Below, piece by piece: positions 22,701-34,829 of a stretch of 64,000 nucleotides of DNA. The notes under the pieces were generated by a model. That model was not told the DNA's origin, did not search any database, and saw only the letters and a program-made list of their open reading frames with translations. This DNA is from Costus lasius. Taxonomy: Eukaryota > Streptophyta > Magnoliopsida > Zingiberales > Costaceae. The translations under genes and the position numbers were made by a program. Numbering within the stretch: position 1 is the stretch's first letter; every line of letters begins with the position of its first letter. Location: positions 6,183,957 through 6,247,956 of the forward strand of contig CM050450.1 of assembly GCA_027563935.2 (NCBI GenBank), given 5' to 3'.

Positions 22701-23977
22701 ACAAAATTGTGCTGCCCACATAAATCACATGGCAGGACTCACGAGTGCTCAATGGCCTAGGTCAAAGTCCTTTGCAGATCCATGACATGAAAGAAACTAT
22801 TCAATGCCTCCATTTCATGTCACACTCAAGAAGTGATAAAGGTGTTTTTAATGTCTAGATTCATTTGTTAAGTTAGTTATCCCAATAAGTATGGAAATCA
22901 CTTGCATTGATTGTCATTTCTTCTTGTCGTAAATGATTTTGCAACTAATGCTACTTTCTCCTTGTCATAAATGATTTCTCAACCTTCTTTTGACTTTTGG
23001 TGCTTCCTTGGATAATCTCCTTTGCCCTATAAAGAGTTCCTCGATTTTCAAGGAATGCACTTCTAATGATCAAGCTAGTTATCCCAATAAGTTTGGTAAT
23101 TACTTCCATTAATTGTCATTTCTTCTTGTCATAAATGATTTCTCAACTGATGCTACTTTCTCCTTATCACAAATGATTTCTCAACCATCCTTCTCTTGAT
23201 TTTTGGTGCTCCTTTGGCTAATCTCCTTCACCCCTCAAAGAGTTCCTTGATGTTTCAAGGAAAGCACCTATGTGATAAAAAAAAAGTTTAGCAAAAGGAA
23301 GATATAACTCAAGATGAAGGATTTAGCCTTTCTTTACAAATAGAGGAGCCAAAATGATACTCAGTATACTTCTAGAAGGTTTTAAGGATTTGGTGCCCCT
23401 ATTAGGACTTAGCCACATAGGTTATTTCGTGTTATAGTCACATGGAGATTTTTGATGGAGTATTTCTATGTCATTTATTGAGTCTATTAAAGTTACTCTG
23501 TCAACACCTAAATCAATTTTCATCAAGGATTCCATGCTTAAATCTTCCCACTCTAAGTGCTATAGTATTAGGTCAGTCTCCTACAAACCAATCTAATCAA
23601 GGTTAGCCACCGTTGGATGACTTGCACAGTGGCTGATTGTTCGTTTCTATTTGTATGCTTCTTTAGTTTCTTCAACTTTGTTTAACTTAATGATCCATGG
23701 ATTGGCTTTGCCTTTGATTTGCCAACCTTACACTAGATTGTCCTAGGAATAAGCCCTTGATAGTGCCTTAAAAGGAAGATTTGTTCATAGATCTTATGAA
23801 CTTAGTTTCTCAACAAAAGGATGACCGATCCTTGGGTTGACTTAAGGACTTATTTTTAGAAAAAAGCTTTCAAAGAGATGAGTTATGAGTGGATTGTGTT
23901 ATCTTAGATTGGTTTAACATTACCTTGGCTAAGTCAAGGAACTTAGTGTTTAAGTAATACCTTCAAAGGATGATGTA
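19741..23977. other. Intergenic stretch, no gene recognised
   Basis: The part to about 21060 is GC-richer and includes a (GGCA)n run at 20565-20587 and a poly-T run near 19973-19985. A minus-strand frame at 20724-20918 has no recognisable domain. From 21060 on, the sequence is AT-rich with no exon I can support. A tandem duplication lies at 22863-23280 and is listed separately. Confidence 0.4.
22863..23280. repeat. Two-copy tandem repeat, about 210 bp unit
   Basis: The stretch starting GTTAGTTATCCCAATAAGT (22870) is repeated from about 23075 (CTAGTTATCCCAATAAGT). The second copy carries the same succession of blocks: CATTTCTTCTTGTC, AAATGATTTCTCAAC, TTTTTGGTGCT, CTAATCTCCTT and AAGAGTTCCT. 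Within each unit the motif ATAAATGATTT itself occurs twice. No coding content was seen. Confidence 0.65.
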
Positions 23978-25536
23978 TGTCACGCCCACGTTTACCCTAA
24001 TATTTTTTTAGGGTTTCCACCCGTGAGTCAACGCTTGACTCGAGTCCAAATTCGTCAACCCGAGTATCGCAACGATCAAAACCGTTGGACTGGGCGCGAC
24101 CGGCGGAGTCGATTCCCCAGCCCGACTGTGGACTCAACAGGGATCGCTGCTGTTCCAACATTACTCGATCAACGCTCAGGATTTACCAAGGGCCGATATC
24201 TCTGAATCGGACCGGGTTCACCCGAACCCAAATGAGACTCACTCCCGCTTTCGTCGGATCAAGCCGGCACCCGGCGATCACGGACGAGGATCCACACGGC
24301 GTCGCACGCCGGTGGCGGGAAAATCCAACCGACGGCTCACTCGCACGAAGGCGAGGGTAGCCGGAGAAGAAGGGGGTTACCCGTAGGCACCCAACCAAGC
24401 CGGCAAAAGCCGGCGCCGCATACCCACGCTCGCACGAAGGCGAGCCCAACGCAATGGAGAGGAATGAAGGAGAAGAAGGTGATGTTCACCTCCTTACCGC
24501 AGTTCCGCGAGGACGATCGACGCCAAACAAACGTCCCATACCGGAAAATGAGGGCGGCGACTGCTAACACTGCTCCAAGAGCTGACGGGAAGTAGAGAAA
24601 GAGTCACCTGCTCACTCGTCCCTCGCTGCAACCGGATTCGGCCGGAGACGGCGCCGCTCTACACCACCCGGACGACGTCTGCTGATGCTGCTCCCAAGGC
24701 TGGCCGCCACCCAGAGTCCGACCACAAACTACTACACCGAAGCCTAACCGAAGAGGGAGGACCACCGCACGCAGGCGGAGCAACCGGCTAGAAGTCGCAC
24801 GCAGGCGACTGGTAGAACTCACGCACGCAAGCGCGAGGGCTCTGGAACTTCCCGCGCGCAGACGGGCCGGCAGCCGAAGGTGGAGGGAGGGAAGCTCGGC
24901 CACGACAGGCAAAATGGCGACGAGGAATAAGCTGTAAAGAGGCGTCGCCGGGAGCAACGCGCTCGATCGGAAAGGAGGACGAGAGAGGGAGAGGGGTACC
25001 TCGGCGGACACCTGGCCGCCGGCTCCTTCTCTCCGATGACGTGATTGCTGGCTGCGCCTTCCAAGGCGGTCTGGCAGTGTGGATGTCGCCGACGACGGCG
25101 ACGGTAACGACGGCGAAGGTCGAAGAAGACGAGGAGGAAGACGGGAAAAGACAGGGTTCTCTCGGGCACACCGACCACCCACCCACACCACCGGGCCCCT
25201 GGAGAACAGCCATCAATGATGGCTCTGGCAAGAAATCCGATCGGCCGGAGGAGAGGAGCTCGAGTGGGACGCGCCGATAAGCTTCGGAACGAAGCTCTCT
25301 CTCACTTTTTTTTTTCTTCGAACGTCCCCTTTCTTCACACGAGGACGACGTCCTCTTTTCCCACTCTGCGCCCACGTCCCACACGCTGACCGAGGTCAGC
25401 TCCCATCAACTCATCCCACGCGGAACGTCACTTGCGTCCCGCTCACGCATCTCCTTGCATTCATTTTGAACGTTGAGGTGATAGTGGGCTGGCTGCGATT
25501 TGGGCCGCGCCCAAGTCCAGCCAAAAGGGCCTAACA
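23978..25536 (-). repeat. 3' LTR of element E
   Basis: In element sense it starts TGTTAGGCCC and ends GTGGGCGTGACA. The 1,559-bp sequence is repeated at 28184-29751. Large GC-rich frames in it (for example 24788-25384) recur in the partner LTR and are not annotated as genes. Confidence 0.88.
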
Positions 25537-25575
25537 TTCTCCCCCTCCGAAGCGAGTCGTCGCCCTCGATGACTC
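25537..25575 (-). other. Polypurine tract and upstream hairpin of element E
   Basis: Minus-strand GAGTC-A-TCG, loop AGGG, CGA-C-GACTC (25575-25554), then 17 nt ending in GGAGGGGGAGAAT against the 3' LTR. The stem has one A/C mismatch. Its bases differ from those of B and C but the GAGG core and the distance to the LTR are kept. Here the hairpin also lies inside the end of the chromodomain reading frame. Confidence 0.72.
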
Positions 25576-26903
25576 AAAATAACGTCGGATCTCATCTTCG
25601 AACTGCCACAGTTCGAGCGCCTTATACCATGTAGCTTCTTCCATTGGAGAACCTCCCCACCGAACTAGAAAATTCTGTTCGTCGGTTCATCCTGCTATGT
25701 CCTAAAACTCGGTGATCTAAGATCCTTCCGATCCTTTCGTCGAACTCCGTTCGAATCGTCAGGGCGCACGAAGCGACTGTGACCGAGTTGGATCCCTCGG
25801 ATCCTTATGAAAACCCTTTTTGAAGCTCACATGGAATGTCGGCCGCAGCTTCACCCCATCAGAGAGCTTCAGACGATACGCCACTGAGTCGACCCGACTC
25901 AACACCTCGAAAGGTCTATCGTATCTCTGCAGAAGTCCCCGATGTGCTGCCTTCGCAAATATCTCCCTCCATATCCGCGGGATAAGTCGGAGAAGCACAA
26001 AGTCGCCCAAGACGAATTCTTTATCCCAACGTCGACGATTCGCATAAGGTTGCATTCGTCTAACCACCAACTCGAGGCTGTCCCTAGCCTCCCAGAGCGA
26101 CTCCACTCGCTCACTAGCTTCCCGTAGGATAGGAGGACATCTCCTTTCGGAGGTCCTCATCACCATATCAACCGAAGTTAGGGATTGTCTCCCTAACACG
26201 AGCTCAAAGGGCCGTGCCCAATAGACGATGATCTGTGGAGATTATAGGCAAATTGTGCCGAATCAATCCACTTCACCCAGTCTTTTGACTCGCAGTCACC
26301 AAATGACGAAGGCAGTCCTCCGGGAGGACATTAACCCACTTCGTCTGCCCAAATGCTACCATCGGGCCGTTCCCGACTTGGTCTGCTCAACAGACTTTCG
26401 ATATTCCTTATCGATCACAACTGCTGCTTTTATCCTCGTAAGGAGATCTCCTTCCACTCCGGAGATCGCAAAGTGAACAAAGGCGTTTAGCCTACTCAGT
26501 GCATCCGGAACTTCATTAGCCTTTTCAGGCTTGTGTTCCCACCGGAACTAGAATTCTGCTAGGAATTCCTACCATCGGGCCAGTTTAGCCGACAATCTCT
26601 TCTGATTGGTGAGATATGTATCCACCACCTTAACCGTTTTCGCCACGAAGGCGATACCCAGGAGGACTCTCCATACGCAGAGTATCTCTGCTCTACTTCA
26701 CTTAGCTTCCGACTATCGAAAGCTACAGGATCCTCATCCTGTACCAACACATCGTCTATCGTTTGATCCGAGGGCTCGGATCTCCTTGGCACAACCCTGC
26801 GGCTAAGGCGTTCGCCAACAAAGGGCACTCCCTTCCTTGACTCTGTACTTCCTAATGTACGGCATGAGGTAAGGGACATCCTCATCGTAGATCTGTATCT
26901 CAT
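25540..26903 (-). pseudogene. pol remnant of element E: RNase H, integrase, chromodomain
   Basis: Element-sense order from high to low coordinates. The RNase H region around 26903-26700 reads DPVAFDSRKLSEVEQRYSA. The RNase H tail and linker follow around 26640-26480, including PDALSRLNAF in another frame. The integrase end is around 26360-26190. The integrase C-terminal part is 26199-25759 and contains RPFEVLSRVDSVAYRLKL and RPTFHVS. A chromodomain-like end at about 25700-25540 contains MEEATWYKALELWQFED. Several frame changes and stops separate these blocks, so no intact protein exists. The last frame runs through the hairpin and purine tract to a stop inside the LTR. This is established Ty3/gypsy pol architecture without its reverse-transcriptase half. 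Confidence 0.8.
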
Positions 26904-27540
26904 ACAGATAAGGCAACACAGCTATCTCCGTCTCGACCGAAAGTTCGAGGTCAAAGATTGCTTCGTAGACTGGAAGATTCAGAACCTTCACATGGCAGCG
27001 GCCATGCCAACTGCCGATTACGATATCCCCATCATACGATACCCCGAAGGTCTCGACGTCTATGGTACCGACCGACCCCACTCGGTCCTGTGATGAGAAT
27101 GCTTTAAGTCCAACACTCTTAGCCGTTCTCGACGAACCACTTTGTGTGACTTAACTCACACACGAAATTTCCCCCGGAAATTTCCACGAAATTGTAGGGA
27201 GGGTTCTACAATACCTGCGATCGAATTGGATCGCATAATTCTCAAAGAGATTCGTCCAACTCGGTAGCGCCTAAGTCTCCTCTTTTTCGTAGGCGTTCCA
27301 TACCACCCCGTCGAAGAGTAACTTAGCTCGCCCCAATTACTCTTTTGTCCCTGAGTCTTCCCCCTCATAAAGGCGTCCCCTTATGATGAGAAACCCAGCT
27401 CGGGCTAATTTTAAGGATTTTTCCTTGCTGTCCTCCCAAGCTTCCCCCACGTAGAGGCGTCCCCCTATGCGAAGTTGGCTCAGTTGGACCAAGAAGAGGG
27501 ATCTCTTTTGTTTTAGTTGAACATCGTCCACTCTCCTTGT

Positions 27541-27655
27541 CCCAAATAGCAGTTTTAGAGTCTGCTAACTCTTCCTCATTTTATCTCCCTGAGTAGCAGT
27601 TTTAAAGTCTGCCAACTATTCCCCAAATAGCAGTTTTGAAGTCTGCTAACTTTCC
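27541..27655. repeat. Triplicated motif in element E internal region
   Basis: The phrase TAGCAGTTTT followed by AGTCTGC and AACT occurs three times in about 115 bp with small changes (near 27547, 27595 and 27627). It is non-coding and lies between the gag-like remnant and the pol pieces. Confidence 0.6.
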
Positions 27656-28125
27656 TCAAATACCGTGGAGCAACTCACCCCTCCGAAATGGGAAGCTCCA
27701 GGACGTGTCCCACATCTTCGCGCCCACTCCCACGACGCACGCGTACCCCATTGGTTAACAGGGTCGGATCCAGGTTTGGGCAACGCCCGATCCCGTACCC
27801 CAACCCAAATAACCGGGGCGCTCAAGTAGGCTGTTGGCCGAGATGTGGGTCGTCGCGAGGCGGTCTTTTGGCCGGAATTGGCCGTGGTCGATGCTATTGA
27901 AGTCGCCGTAGCGCGCTTCAGCATTGCAACCTCTACCCTAAATGCCTCTAGCTCCCGGTGCGTCGAGTCACCCGAGCTACGAGACGCTCGTCCGGGACGA
28001 GCCGTGTGGAGACGATCTCCACTGAGATGTAAAGATCCAAAACCCCATCTCTGACCATGTCCTAGAAGGACGATAGTCTGGTGTTTGTCGAGGATCCCAT
28101 CTGCTCGCAACAGTTGGGTCAACAA
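27646..28125 (-). pseudogene. gag-like N-terminal remnant of element E
   Basis: An open frame of about 159 codons lies directly downstream of the primer site in element sense. It holds a LEAFRVEVAMLKRA helix that resembles the N-terminal coiled segment of plant Ty3/gypsy gag. No capsid core or zinc knuckle follows. The neighbouring frame at 26803-27081 (minus) could be further gag or protease-side sequence, but I do not recognise it. Confidence 0.4.
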
Positions 28126-28168
28126 GAATCACAAGTACGACACTCGTACGAGTTGGAACGTGCAGTAT

Positions 28169-28180
28169 GCTCTGATACCA
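28169..28180 (-). other. Primer-binding site of element E
   Basis: TGGTATCAGAGC on the minus strand, three bases inside the 5' LTR end at 28184, matches the common plant initiator tRNA-Met primer site exactly. Confidence 0.88.
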
Positions 28181-28183
28181 AAC

Positions 28184-29751
28184 TGTCATGCCCACGTTTA
28201 CAGTAATATTTTTTTAGGGTTTCCACCTGTGAGTCAACGCTTGACTCGAGTCCAAATTCGTCAACCCGAGTATCGCAACGATCGAAACCGTTGGACTGGG
28301 CGCGACCGGCGGAGTCGATTCCCCAGCCCGACTGTGGACTCAACAGGGATCGCTGCCATTCCAACATTACTCGATCAACGCTCAGGATTTACCAAGGGCC
28401 GGTATCTCTGAATCGGACCGGGTTCACCCGAACCCAAATGAGACTCACTCCCGCGTTCGTCGGATCAAGCCGGCACCCGGCGATCACGGACGAGGATCCA
28501 CACGGCGTCGCACGCCGGTGGCGGGAAAATCCAACCGACGGCTCACTCGCACGAAGGCCAGGGTAGCCGGAGAAGAAGGGGGTTACCCGTAGGCACCCAA
28601 CCAAGCCGGCAAAAGCCGGCGCCGCATACCCACGCTCGCACGAAGGCGAGCCCAACGCAATGGAGAGGAACGACGGAGAAGAAGGTAACGTTCACCTCCT
28701 TACCGCAGTTCCGCGAGGACGATCGACGCCAAACAAACATCCCATACCGGAAAATGAGGGCGGCAACTGCTAACACTGCTCCAAGAGCTGACGGGAAGTA
28801 GAGAAAGAGTCACCTGCTCACTTGTCCCTCGCTGCAACCGGATTCGGCCGGAGACGGCGCCGCTCTACACCACCCGGACGACGTCTGCTGATGCTGCTCC
28901 CAAGGCTGGCCGCCACCCAGAGTCCGACCACCAACTACTACACCGAAGCCTAACCGAAGAGGGAGGACCACCGCACGCAGGCGGAGCAACCGGCTAGAAG
29001 TCGCACGCAGGCGACTGGTAGAACTCACGCACGCAAGCGCGAGGGCTCTGGAACTTCCCGCGCGCAGACGGGCCGGCAGCCGAAGGTGGAGGGAGGGGAG
29101 CTCGGCCACGACAGGCAAAATGGCGACGAGGAATAAGCTGTAAAGAGGCGTCGCCGGGAGCAGCGCGCTCGATCGGAACGGAGGACGAGAGAGGGAGAGG
29201 GGTACCTCGGCGGACACCTGGCCGCCGGCTCCTTCTCTCCGATGACGTGATTGCCGGCTGCGCCTTCCAAGGCGGTCTGGCAGTGTGGATGTTGCCGACG
29301 ACGGCGACGATAACGACGGCGAAGGTCGAAGAAGACGAGGAGGAAGACGGGGAAAGACAGGGTTCTCCCGGGCACACCGACCACCCACCCACACCACCGA
29401 GCGCCTGGAGAACAGCCGTCAATGATGGCTCCGGCAAGAAATCCGATCGGCCGGAGGAGAGGAGCTCGAGTGGGACGCACCGATAAGCTTCGGAACGAAG
29501 ATTCCGAAGCTCTCTCTCACTTTTTTTTTTCTTCGAACGTCCCCTTTCTTCACACGAGGACGACGTCCTCTTTTCCCACTCTGCGCCCACGTCCCACACG
29601 CTGACCGAGGTCAGCTGCCATCAACTCATCCCACGCGGAACGTCACTTGCGTCCCGCTCACGCATCTCCTTGCGTTTATTTTGAACATTGAGGTGATAGT
29701 GGGCTGGCTGCGATTTGGGCCGCACCCAAGTCCAGCCAAAAGGGCCTAACA
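28184..29751 (-). repeat. 5' LTR of element E
   Basis: This 1,568-bp copy of 23978-25536 has only scattered substitutions and a short insertion by eye. It is followed by the duplicated target ATGTA at 29752-29756. Confidence 0.88.
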
Positions 29752-29777
29752 ATGTATCTATAGCTTTGGCTTAAGCA

Positions 29778-30315
29778 CTAAATCTTTGACAAGCAGCAAG
29801 CGGAGGGTACTATAGGGAGAGGGAGCAAGCAGCAAGCTGGAGGGAGGGGGAGTAGGCGGGCACGGGGAGAAGAGGGGAGGCAAGCAGCGAGTGGAGGGCA
29901 CTATAGGGAGGGGGAAGCAGGTTGCGGGTGTTGGAGGGAGGGGGAGCAAGCGGTGAGCCCTAGAGGGAGGGGGAGCAGGCATGCACGAGGGAGAAGAGGG
30001 GAGGCAAGTGGCAAGTGCTGGAGGGAGGGGGAGTAGGCGGCAAGCGCTGGAGGGAGGGGGGAGTTGACGGACGACGGGATAGAAGCTTGGCGGCGACAGA
30101 GGACGTGAGCGCGAGATCAGTGTGCTCGCACGAGCGATTTTGTCTCGTTCGCTTAATTTGGAGGAATGAGAAATGAGGAATTTTTTTTCTTATCCATCTA
30201 TCCAATTTTCTCTCTTTTTGATTTGTCTTATCTGATATACAACGAATTTTTTTGACATCCATCCCTTCCCTCCTAAAATCCTTCTTGGTATATAAACCCT
30301 AAATCTTTGACAAGC
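29778..30315. repeat. Minisatellite-bearing insertion between 17-bp direct repeats
   Basis: CTAAATCTTTGACAAGC occurs at 29778-29794 and again at 30299-30315. The 504 bp between them begin with a G-rich minisatellite (about 29800-30065, variants of GGAGGGAGGGGGAGCAAGC) and continue with unrelated GC-rich then AT-rich sequence. The long direct repeats look like a target duplication or a repair footprint. No A-tail or terminal inverted repeat was found, so the class is open. It starts 26 bp from the right edge of element E. Confidence 0.6.
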
Positions 30316-33300
30316 CATTGGACAATGGCATATTCTTGAATTCACCAAATGACTTAAGTCTCTTGGTGAAGGCTTAATGGGAACACCTCCATGCCAAGAG
30401 ACAAAGTTGTTGTGCTAACAAGGGTTAGATGTTTTGTACCTAGGCTAAGCTAAGAAAAGTCAATTAATCTAGAGCTAATTCAAACTAAGAATTATAAATG
30501 CAATAAAGTCAATGCAATGAAGCAAAACATGCAAATATGCACGACATCAATCATAGATTGGTTAATGATAACCAAACTTGACCAAGGGAATCCATAAAGA
30601 GGTAAACCTAATACAGAGCATCTAGAGTTGGAAGATCTATCTCCAAAATCATTGACTAAGTTAATCCAATCACTACATAATGATGATGCTTTACCAAGCT
30701 CAACCAACGGCATGGACAAGTCAGCTTGCCAAGAATTTTTCATGTTATAACTATGTTTTCTGAGTAGGGGCATATGTGAAATATTCAGGGACCTTTTTAT
30801 AAATTTTAGGAACTTATGGATCTTTTTTGCAAAATTCCAATACAACTTTGCTGAAACCCTTCTTTATCCTTTCTCTTCCATGTTGCTGTTAGCAACACTA
30901 TTTCTCTCGCTGCTTCTTGTATGCCGACCATCGTTCGATTCCAACAACGCACTAGGCCCCTCTCCTCTTCCTTCCCTTGCTGTGACGGACATAGCATACC
31001 GCAACATTTTCCCTGCTTTTCCGAAGACATGGCAATGCACCAACGGCCGGTTGCCTTCCCTCTTCATTCATTATATTCTTTAATGTTCAGGTGACCTAGA
31101 ATAAAGTTCTTACCCAATTGGTTATTGATTTGGATCAAAGTATAGTAAAAACCTTAATTTGGGTATTGTGTGTTTATTAGGGCTCAAATTAGGGATTTGA
31201 GGCTTCCATCATATTCTTGGAAATAATCCCATAGTTAAAGCATTTCAATAAGAAATTTATTTAGTGAATTTCAATATAGTTAAAATTAGGAAAACTTAGC
31301 ATTGTGAATAAATCAGGGTGATTTTGATTTAAATATAAATTAAAGTTTATTTGGTGATGAGTGTTGATGGTAAATTGATACACGTGTTTCATTTAATTTA
31401 TACAATTCAAAGAAAAAGGAGTTAACTAAGATTAAAGAGGATTAAAGGATAAAGGATATCGGCATTCAAAGTAGAAATCTTTTCTTGCTCCTTTAATGTG
31501 AATTGAGTTTTTTACTCTTCTCCTTGTTTCTGATCCAATTAACCTTGTTATCAATTCATTTGTGCATATTCTGAGTTATATGTGCATGGCTAGTATAGTT
31601 GCATTATGTATGGACCTACAAATATATTTATGGTTATTTCTATTGAAAATCACTTGAATAGTTAATGACTATACAGATGACGTAAGATGCGATATAATTT
31701 TTGTGTACCTCTATTGGTATGTCAACCTCTAACCTGGTGATTTGGCTCTGATGGCCTAGATCTATGATATAGTGACCGATTATATGAAACTAGTTCCTAA
31801 GACAATCCTACTATTGTGTGCGTTGGCGTAGAAAACACTTTAAAAAAAGTGCGGACGATTCCACTAAATATTCTTTCATGATGTTCTTTGATTTATTGTT
31901 ATTTTATTTAATTTAGTTGCATGTTGGATATTGGAGATTTAGTTTCGATAGTTACGAATATTGTATTCTGATTATTGAGATTGCTTTAATAAGTGAATTA
32001 ATTTATTTTGTTATTGGATTTTATTTAGAGATAAAGTTGATCAAGTATTGTGGTTTTATTAAATAAATATAATTATACAAGATATGTTGTGTATATGGTT
32101 TTGGGTTCCTAAAACATTTGTCCCTTGCCCGGGTGTTCACAAAGTTAACTTTGGTTGGCATCCTAGCGGGGTGTGATATTATGTACTATGATAAAATAAC
32201 AATGCAACAAGCACTATTAAGAAAATCATCTAAGTAAGAGAAGATCAAAAGGATGAGGTGGAGGTTTTGGAGACTCATGATGAGATGGGTAAAAGAATTT
32301 CGATGATGGGCAAGTTGGAGAAAGCAAATGGAGGAAGCTCTTGGAGAAGGAAATGAGGCCAAGTAGAGAAGTTTTTGAGCTTAGTCGATAGAGCTTAGAA
32401 GATGAGCAACTTAAAGAAAAAGTGGGGAAGAGGATCTCGGCAAAGTTGGGGTTTGGAAGAGACGCTTGAAAAACAAGAGGGTGAGATAAGCTTAGGAAAG
32501 AGAAACAGAGTCATAAGAGCCTTCTGAACTCGAGTAAGGAGCTTAGGAACAAGCAATTTAAGGAAGAAATGAGAGGAACTCAAAGATTTTAGAAATAAGA
32601 AGATTATGGAGCATGAGAGAAGAGCTTGAGAAGGGAGGGAAGTTTAGGTGCAAAGTATAAATTGATTCTAAATTTAAGAGTAAATGTAAAATTAAAAGAA
32701 CAAGTCTGTTTGATGGGTGGATCATGTTGTCTGCCAGCCACATAAGCAAGATTATGTATCAAATTAAAAAACCTGTAGCAAAACAAAATGATAGTGATAA
32801 TTTAAATATTATTTATATAAATATGCCAATTATCAATCATCTAATACATGACCAAATGAAAAGAACAAAAAGGCGAGAGGAACACACCATAATGGAAATC
32901 TAGAGTCCAATGTATTCTTAGCCATCTTATGTTCCAGGTGCCATGCATAATTGTAACAAAGTTATTTCCACAGTTCAATGGAATCAAAGTTACATAAGTA
33001 GTTGAATACTTGAATTTGCATCCTCAATAACACAGAAACAACAAGTATACAAAGAAACGTTATTGTAAGAGCATTTTCGGTCGAACAAATATATGCATGC
33101 AATCTGACTTCCCATGAAAATGTAGTGTCACGATTTACAAAGACAATCAATTTTATGTTCTAATTTTCAAGGATATCATAGCATTAAATTTTCAAATGCA
33201 TAAAGTCGTTGCAATCAGATATTACTCTTCAGAACCAACTTCCCTCTCTAAAACTGAACTAATATAGTTATGCTCAATTCGAACCATCTTTTTCTACTTG

Positions 33301-34829
33301 CAATGTGCCTCAAAATCGGGGAATAAAATGGGTGCTCGAATTTGTATGTTACAACTTATCTTCTATATATATATATATTCATATTCAGCACAAAAACAGG
33401 TTGTTGAAGCAATCATCAAAGGACAGTTTTTTTGGAATCGAACAACAAAAAATGCGAAGGTTCAATGTCCAATAAATTGGAAGAATATAACATGCTCTAA
33501 GGAAAATGATGAACTTTGCATAATTAACCTAAACATAACATGGCTAGATTAAAAAGTGCTGTTATGTGATCCAAAGTAAGATTGCATTTGGCCTAATATT
33601 ATAGCTCATGATTGCTTTAGGAAAATCCATGATAGACTAGGAAATAGTAGAAAATAGTCCCTTATTAAATTAAAAATAATGCAAGAATACGTTTATATAA
33701 AATGATGGAAAGATGGTATCACACGTGAGTGACTTAAGGGATGTGTTGAATTGAAAGAGAGCAAACTTTTTCTTTTGTTATATTGTTCATAAAAGATAGA
33801 CTTTGACAAACTCTTGACACCATTGACTCTATGCAATTTTTGAACAGTACAAACAAACATTGATTTAAATATGGATCCGTACCAAGCAATAAGCCTAGAT
33901 ATACTGATCTAACCTTACACCAATACTGTAACAAGGGCAGTACCAATTCATATATATAGGTGTATATAATTATATATAGTATATACAGCATAATATTTGG
34001 TTACACGTTACTGTGCATGCAATATCGTATGTCGATACATACCAAACCATGCCAGTTTGAGTCAATACCAAGACATTGCTACAAACTAGTATTTCAAAAC
34101 TTTCTAACAAGGTTGTTTAGATTTAGCATAATAGTGGTGTTTTCTTTGTGAAAACTTTACTCATAAGATGAATAAAGAAATAATCTTATTGTATAAACAG
34201 AAATAAAAGAAATTCATCTAAAATAAAAAAAAGTTGGAGTATGACTTTAGAAAATCATTGTGTTCTTTATAGCTGATCATGAGAAATCAATTATAGGAGT
34301 AATTGAAAGAGCAAAAAAGATCTATGTTGTTATTGTGACACATTAGGTTTGAAATGAAAAGTCAAGTTTACAATAGCTAGAAACAATCCTTTCTGGAGTT
34401 GAGTTTTAAAATTCTCATCAAATCCACTTAACCATATCTAACAATGATCATCCTGAAGCGACCTTTAGATTAAGTTCAAATGCAAAAACCTTGGACTTTA
34501 CAACAATAGTAAGATAAAAAAATTTGTCTCTTTGGCTTCTTGATATTACCTCCAAAATAGGCTTGACTAGATGTATCGATAATGGTCAAAACACCAACCT
34601 AACTAAACAACCCTTGTGCATAGCGAACATGAATTCCTAATGATCTTCCTATTTCCACCATCATGCAGGCACAAAATTGGAACAGGAGCAAAATCCACTC
34701 TTTCGGTAAAAATAAATTACTCACTTAAAATACCCCTCCAATATGATATCTGTGATGATTCTTACTAAAATTCTTTCTCCTAAACCATTTAGACCTTTTA
34801 AGCGTTAAAAAGATTGGAAGACGTCATGA
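30316..34829. other. AT-rich intergenic stretch, no gene recognised
   Basis: No exon with a recognisable domain was found. A purine-rich strand runs from about 32220 to 32640. Short (TA)n runs occur near 33366. A GC-richer patch at 32110-32175 ending GCGGGGTGTGATA resembles the edge of an old LTR, but no partner or internal part was found. Confidence 0.35.

Larger units (their letters stand above)
23978..29751 (-). mobile_element. Chromodomain Ty3/gypsy element E, internally deleted
   Basis: This is a 5,774-bp element with LTRs 23978-25536 and 28184-29751, flanked by a perfect 5-bp target-site duplication ATGTA (23973-23977 and 29752-29756). On the minus strand the order is 5' LTR, primer site TGGTATCAGAGC, a gag-like remnant, a non-coding stretch, pieces of RNase H, integrase and chromodomain, purine tract and 3' LTR. 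The internal region is only about 2.6 kb. I see no reverse transcriptase or protease core, so pol has lost its front half and the element cannot be autonomous. The chromodomain places it among the chromoviruses of Ty3/gypsy. The two LTRs are very similar by eye. Confidence 0.88.

Noticed and set aside
24604..25384. Long GC-rich open frames (195-198 codons) on the minus strand
   Set aside because: They lie inside the LTR of element E and recur in its partner LTR (28810-29599). They overlap each other in several frames, which is the pattern of GC-rich non-coding sequence.
30880..31083. Plus-strand frame of 67 codons with a hydrophobic start resembling a signal peptide
   Set aside because: It has no homology I recognise and no splice or promoter context. 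The hydrophobic start is a T-rich run.
32101..32180. Possible LTR edge (reverse complement begins TATCACACCCCGC)
   Set aside because: No second copy, primer site, purine tract or target duplication was found in the window.
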